Source: Nocardia yamanashiensis NBRC 100130
Lineage (GTDB): Bacteria; Actinomycetota; Actinomycetes; Mycobacteriales; Mycobacteriaceae
Reading direction: 5' to 3'
Assembly (NCBI RefSeq): GCF_001613325.1
Contig: NZ_BDCD01000024.1
Location: 62,001 to 126,000 of the forward strand
DNA length: 64,000 bases
The stretch's first letter is position 1, and each line of letters opens with the position of its first letter. This document shows, in pieces, positions 60,783 to 64,000 of this stretch. The position numbers and the translations under genes were made by a program. The notes beneath the pieces are model-generated. The model saw only the letters and a program-made list of their open reading frames with translations, did not search any database and was not told where the DNA came from.

Positions 60783-61975
60783 CGACAGCCGACATCCAGC
60801 AGCGGTGGCAGACCGCGCTGATGAACAACTACGGCACCCCGAAGATCGCGCTGGTGCGCGGGCAGGGCGCGGTGGTCTACGACGCCGACGGCAAGCGCTA
60901 CCTGGACTTCCTGGGCGGTATCGCGGTCAACAGCCTCGGGCACGCGCATCCGGCGATTCTGGAGGCGGTCACCGGGCAGCTCGGCACGCTCGGGCACGTC
61001 TCGAATCTGTATGCCAGCGAACCGGTCATCGAACTGGCCGAGCGGCTGCTCGCGCACTTCGGCGACGGGCACGGCCGGGCGTTCTTCTGCAATTCCGGCA
61101 CCGAGGCCAACGAGGCCGCGTTCAAGATGGCGCGGCTCACCGGCAAGACCAAGATCGTCGCCTGCGAGGAGGCGTTCCACGGCCGGACCATGGGCGCGCT
61201 CGCGCTCACCGGTCAGCCGTCCAAGCGGGAACCGTTCGCGCCCATGCCCGCCGGCGTGGTGCACGTGCCCTACGGTGACGCCGCCGCGCTGGCCGCCGCC
61301 GTGGACGACGACACCGCCGCGGTGTTCCTCGAACCCATCATGGGGGAGAGCGGCGTGGTGGTGCCGCCCGCCGATTACCTGGCGCAGGCGCGGGCCATCA
61401 CGAAAGAGCATGGGGCGCTGCTGATCCTGGACGAGGTGCAGACCGGCATCGGCCGCACCGGGGCGTTCTACGCGCACCAGGCGGTGGGCATCGTGCCCGA
61501 TGTCATCACCCTGGCCAAGGGGCTGGGCGGCGGGCTGCCGATCGGCGCGGTGCTCGCGCAGGGCGACGCGGCCGAACTGCTGCAGCCGGGCATGCACGGC
61601 ACCACCTTCGGCGGCAATCCCGTCTGTGCCGCAGCGGCTCTGGCGGTGCTGCGCACCATCGACGAGGAGGGTCTGCTCGCGCACGTCGAGTCCGTGGGCA
61701 AGATCCTGGTGGACGGCATCGAAGAGCTACATCACCCGCTCGTCGACCATGTGCGGGGCGCGGGGCTGCTCATCGGCATCCAGCTCACCGAGGACGTCTC
61801 GGCGCAGGTGAACGACGCCGCGATCGAGGCCGGATACCTTCTGAATCCCGCCAAGCCCAATGTGATTCGACTGGCTCCGCCGCTCGTGCTCACCGAAACC
61901 CAGGCCGGCAACTTCCTGTCCGACCTGCCCGGCATTCTCGACGCGGCGCAAGCCAAGGCGAAGGAGACCAAGTGA
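60779..61975 (+). CDS. argD: Acetylornithine aminotransferase
   Basis: 398 aa class III PLP aminotransferase: YLDFLGGIAVNSLGHAHPAI, AFFCNSGTEANEAAFKMARL, FHGRTMGALALTGQPSKREPF, LLILDEVQTGIGRTGAFYAHQAVGIVPD and the PLP Lys in ITLAKGLGGGLPIGAV. It converts N-acetylglutamate semialdehyde to N-acetylornithine. ATG 60779 follows CAGGAGAAGCC and overlaps argB by 4 bp; its stop overlaps the argF GTG. Confidence 0.97.
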   Translation: MTTADIQQRWQTALMNNYGTPKIALVRGQGAVVYDADGKRYLDFLGGIAVNSLGHAHPAILEAVTGQLGTLGHVSNLYASEPVIELAERLLAHFGDGHGRAFFCNSGTEANEAAFKMARLTGKTKIVACEEAFHGRTMGALALTGQPSKREPFAPMPAGVVHVPYGDAAALAAAVDDDTAAVFLEPIMGESGVVVPPADYLAQARAITKEHGALLILDEVQTGIGRTGAFYAHQAVGIVPDVITLAKGLGGGLPIGAVLAQGDAAELLQPGMHGTTFGGNPVCAAAALAVLRTIDEEGLLAHVESVGKILVDGIEELHHPLVDHVRGAGLLIGIQLTEDVSAQVNDAAIEAGYLLNPAKPNVIRLAPPLVLTETQAGNFLSDLPGILDAAQAKAKETK

Positions 61976-62913
61976 CCATCCGGCATTTCCTGCGTGACGA
62001 CGACGTCACCCCGGCCGAGCAGGCGGAAATCCTCGCCATCGCAGCGGAATTGAAGGCCGCGCCGCTCTCGCGCAAGCCCCTGGCGGGTCCGCGCGGCGTC
62101 GCGGTCATGTTCGAGAAGAACTCGACCCGCACCCGCTTCTCCTTCGAGATGGGCATCGCGCAGCTGGGCGGGCACGCGGTGGTCGTGGACGGCCGCGACA
62201 CCCAGCTGGGCCGCGAGGAGACCCTCGCCGACACCGGCCGGGTGCTGTCCCGCTATGTCGAGGCCATCGTGTGGCGCACCTTCGAACAGGTGCGTCTCGA
62301 CGAGATGGCCGGAGCCGCAACGGTTCCCGTGGTGAACGCGCTCTCCAACGAATTCCACCCCTGCCAGGTCCTCGCCGATCTGCAGACGCTGAAGGAGCGC
62401 AAGGGCGACCTCACCGGCCGCAAGCTCGCCTACCTCGGCGACGGCGCGAACAATATGGCGCACTCGCTCATGCTCGGCGGCGTCACCGCGGGGCTGCACG
62501 TGACCATCGCCGCGCCCGAGGGTTTCGAGCCGTTCCCGTGGATCGTGGACCTGGCGCAGAAGCGGGCCGCCGAGACCGGGGCGAGCATCACCTTCACCGA
62601 TGACCCGCAGGCCGCCGCCGACGGCGCGGACGCGCTCGTCACCGACACCTGGATGTCCATGGGCCAGGAGAACGACGGCCGCGATCGCGTCGCCCCGTTC
62701 CGGCCCTTCCAGGTGAACGCCGACCTGCTCGCCCGCGCCGCCTCGGATGTGACCGTGCTGCACTGCCTTCCGGCGCATCGCGGCGAGGAGATCACCGACG
62801 AGGTCATCGACGGCCCGCACAGCGCGGTCTGGGACGAGGCCGAGAACCGCCTGCACGCGCAGAAGGCGCTATTGGTCTGGCTGCTGGAGAAGTACGACGG
62901 CGGACGCGCGTGA
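61972..62913 (+). CDS. argF: Ornithine carbamoyltransferase
   Basis: 313 aa. Carbamoyl-phosphate motif STRTRFSFE, ornithine-side motif NALSNEFHPCQVLADLQTL, and catalytic HCLPAHRGEEIT near the C-terminus, with DTWMSMGQE between. It makes citrulline from ornithine and carbamoyl phosphate. GTG start coupled to argD (GTGA); coupled to argR by GTGA. Confidence 0.97.
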   Translation: MTIRHFLRDDDVTPAEQAEILAIAAELKAAPLSRKPLAGPRGVAVMFEKNSTRTRFSFEMGIAQLGGHAVVVDGRDTQLGREETLADTGRVLSRYVEAIVWRTFEQVRLDEMAGAATVPVVNALSNEFHPCQVLADLQTLKERKGDLTGRKLAYLGDGANNMAHSLMLGGVTAGLHVTIAAPEGFEPFPWIVDLAQKRAAETGASITFTDDPQAAADGADALVTDTWMSMGQENDGRDRVAPFRPFQVNADLLARAASDVTVLHCLPAHRGEEITDEVIDGPHSAVWDEAENRLHAQKALLVWLLEKYDGGRA

Positions 62914-63431
62914 GCACCGGCGAACGACGCCCGGCGACCGGCAGATCGGGTGCGGCCATCGCCCGCACCCGCGCCGGTCGCCAGGCCCGCATCGTCGCGA
63001 TCCTCGCCCAGCACGAGGTGCGCAGCCAGACCGAACTGGCCGCGCTGCTCTCCGGTGAGGGCATCGAGACCACCCAGGCCACGCTGTCCCGCGACCTGGA
63101 CGAGCTGGGCGCGGTGAAACTGCGCGCCGCGGACGGCGGCGCGGGCGTGTACGTGGTGCCCGAGGACGGCAGCCCGGTGCGCGGGGTCACCGGCGGTACC
63201 GAACGGCTCTCCAAACTGCTCGGCGATCTGCTGGTCTCGACCGACGCCAGCGGCAATATCGCCGTGTTGCGCACTCCGCCCGGCGCGGCGCATTTCCTGG
63301 CCAGCGCGCTGGACCGGGCGGCGCTGCCGGAGATCGTGGGCACCATCGCCGGCGACGACACCATCGCGGTCATCGCCCGCGAGCCGCTGACCGGGGCGGA
63401 ACTGGCCGCCAAGATCGAAGGGCTGGCCTAG
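62910..63431 (+). CDS. argR: Arginine repressor
   Basis: 173 aa. The N-terminal winged helix (RIVAILAQHEVRSQTELAALLSGEGIETTQATLSRDLDELGAVKL) binds ARG boxes; the C-terminal hexamerisation and arginine-binding domain has GNIAVLRTPPGAAHFLASALDRAALPEIVGTIAGDDTIAVIARE. The first 20 residues are a basic extension common in actinobacteria. It probably represses the operon through the site overlapping the argC promoter. The 4-bp stop overlap with the convergent gene CTAG leaves no room for a terminator; argG/argH, expected next by synteny, are not on this strand within the window. Confidence 0.97.
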   Translation: MSTGERRPATGRSGAAIARTRAGRQARIVAILAQHEVRSQTELAALLSGEGIETTQATLSRDLDELGAVKLRAADGGAGVYVVPEDGSPVRGVTGGTERLSKLLGDLLVSTDASGNIAVLRTPPGAAHFLASALDRAALPEIVGTIAGDDTIAVIAREPLTGAELAAKIEGLA

Positions 63432-64000
63432 CTTCCGCCGGTGCGGATGCCCAGGTGCATCTGCACCCGGTCGGCGTTCACGCCCGCCGCGAAGCGGAAC
63501 AGCTGCAACTGGATGGCGTCCCGCCGTCCCGTCGCGGGGTCGCGCACCACGATCGGGCCGCGATCGCGATGGAAGCGGACCTCACCCGCCGCCCAGTAAC
63601 GCCGGAAGTCGGGATTGTGCGAGAGCTCGGCGAACAGGTCCCGGCACGACGGCAGATCGGTGTGCTGGGTGAGGCGGCCGCGCAGCAGCGCCACCGACAG
63701 CTCCGCCTCGGCCGGCCATTCGACCATGATGGTGCGGGCCTCCGGGCTGCCGAACACCCAGCGCAGGATATTGCCGTCCGCGACGACGCCGGGAAAGGCC
63801 GCCGCGTAGGAGTCGTTGCAGGCCAGTACATTCCAGCCGATATCGACGCAGGCGGCCAGGGTGTCGCCGAAATCGGCGAGCATGGGGCCCGCGGACGCCG
63901 ACACCTCGGCGCGCAATTGCGCCAGCGTCGGCACCGGCCGGAAGTGGCCGCCGGAGAATTCGGTCAGCTGCCGGCGTTCGCCCTCGGTCAGTGGCCGCAG
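63428..64000 (-). CDS. XRE/MmyB-type regulator (C-terminal part; N-terminus beyond the window)
   Basis: 191 codons open to the right edge. The visible part is the MmyB-like ligand domain: LADFGDTLAACVDIGWNVLACNDSYAAAFPGVVADGNILRWVFGSPEARTIMVEWP, then FRRYWAAGEVRFHRDRGPIVVRDPATGRRDAIQLQLFRFAAG. The start of the visible frame (LRPLTEGERRQLTEF) is probably the linker or last helix of the DNA-binding domain. This is the third regulator of this class in the window. It is convergent with argR with a 4-bp overlap. Confidence 0.8.
   Translation of the reverse strand: MRPLTEGERRQLTEFSGGHFRPVPTLAQLRAEVSASAGPMLADFGDTLAACVDIGWNVLACNDSYAAAFPGVVADGNILRWVFGSPEARTIMVEWPAEAELSVALLRGRLTQHTDLPSCRDLFAELSHNPDFRRYWAAGEVRFHRDRGPIVVRDPATGRRDAIQLQLFRFAAGVNADRVQMHLGIRTGGS

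Overview
The window reads as the chromosome of a high-GC actinobacterium of the Nocardia/Rhodococcus group. The evidence is the strong GC bias, frequent GTG starts, Nocardia-type families of unknown function (DUF6301-like, DUF6188), mycobacterial-type regulatory motifs, and a gene order matching the Mycobacterium uvrA ... infC-rpmI-rplT-tsnR ... pheST ... argCJBDFR segment. That core is cut into blocks by long accessory insertions. No rRNA, tRNA, CRISPR array, insertion sequence or prophage was recognised.

Left end (1-8.2 kb): a partial PAS-domain protein, a lone beta-ketoacyl synthase, a DevS/DosS-type heme-GAF sensor kinase, and a divergent twin-C-terminal ribosome hibernation factor (RafH/Rv0079 type) preceded by a DosR-like box. 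uvrA follows. It sits behind a close match to the RecA-independent (PafBC) DNA-damage promoter, ends in a histone-H1-like tail, and is followed by an intergenic palindromic repeat.

Accessory block 1 (8.3-21.5 kb): a cupin, an SDR with an XRE regulator, and an operon of cytochrome-b5 desaturase, type III polyketide synthase and an ABC exporter with a collagen-like insert, which looks like a small lipid or polyketide pathway. Then an LppX/LprG-type lipoprotein and a methyltransferase/TetR pair with a duplicated operator, flanked by two paralogous DUF6301-like genes.

Translation block (21.6-24.6 kb): DUF1844 gene, infC (AGGAGG followed by an ATC start), rpmI, rplT and tsnR. Accessory block 2 (24.7-38.7 kb): APC permease, TetR/MFS pair, a three-gene signalling operon (response regulator, kinase, degenerate kinase-like membrane protein), two agmatine-deiminase paralogues sharing an operator with a TetR gene, a K+ channel, a truncated FMN reductase behind a GtrA gene, and an HxlR/nitroreductase pair. 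pheS-pheT follow.

Accessory block 3 (42.5-57.5 kb) holds the most coherent unusual unit. RidA, IclR, KDG kinase, a PLP ammonia-lyase, a D-aminoacylase-type deacylase, KDPG aldolase and a GntP permease together would take an N-acyl-2-amino-2-deoxy-gluconate (oxidised GlcNAc) to pyruvate and glyceraldehyde-3-phosphate. DUF6188, XRE, F420-type nitroreductase and LytR-CpsA-Psr genes complete the block.

Right end: argC-argJ-argB-argD-argF-argR are all translationally coupled by 4-bp overlaps. They are preceded by a palindromic ARG box covering a -10 element placed for a leaderless argC transcript. A partial XRE/MmyB-type regulator closes the window. Starts were chosen from ribosome-binding sites and family N-termini.
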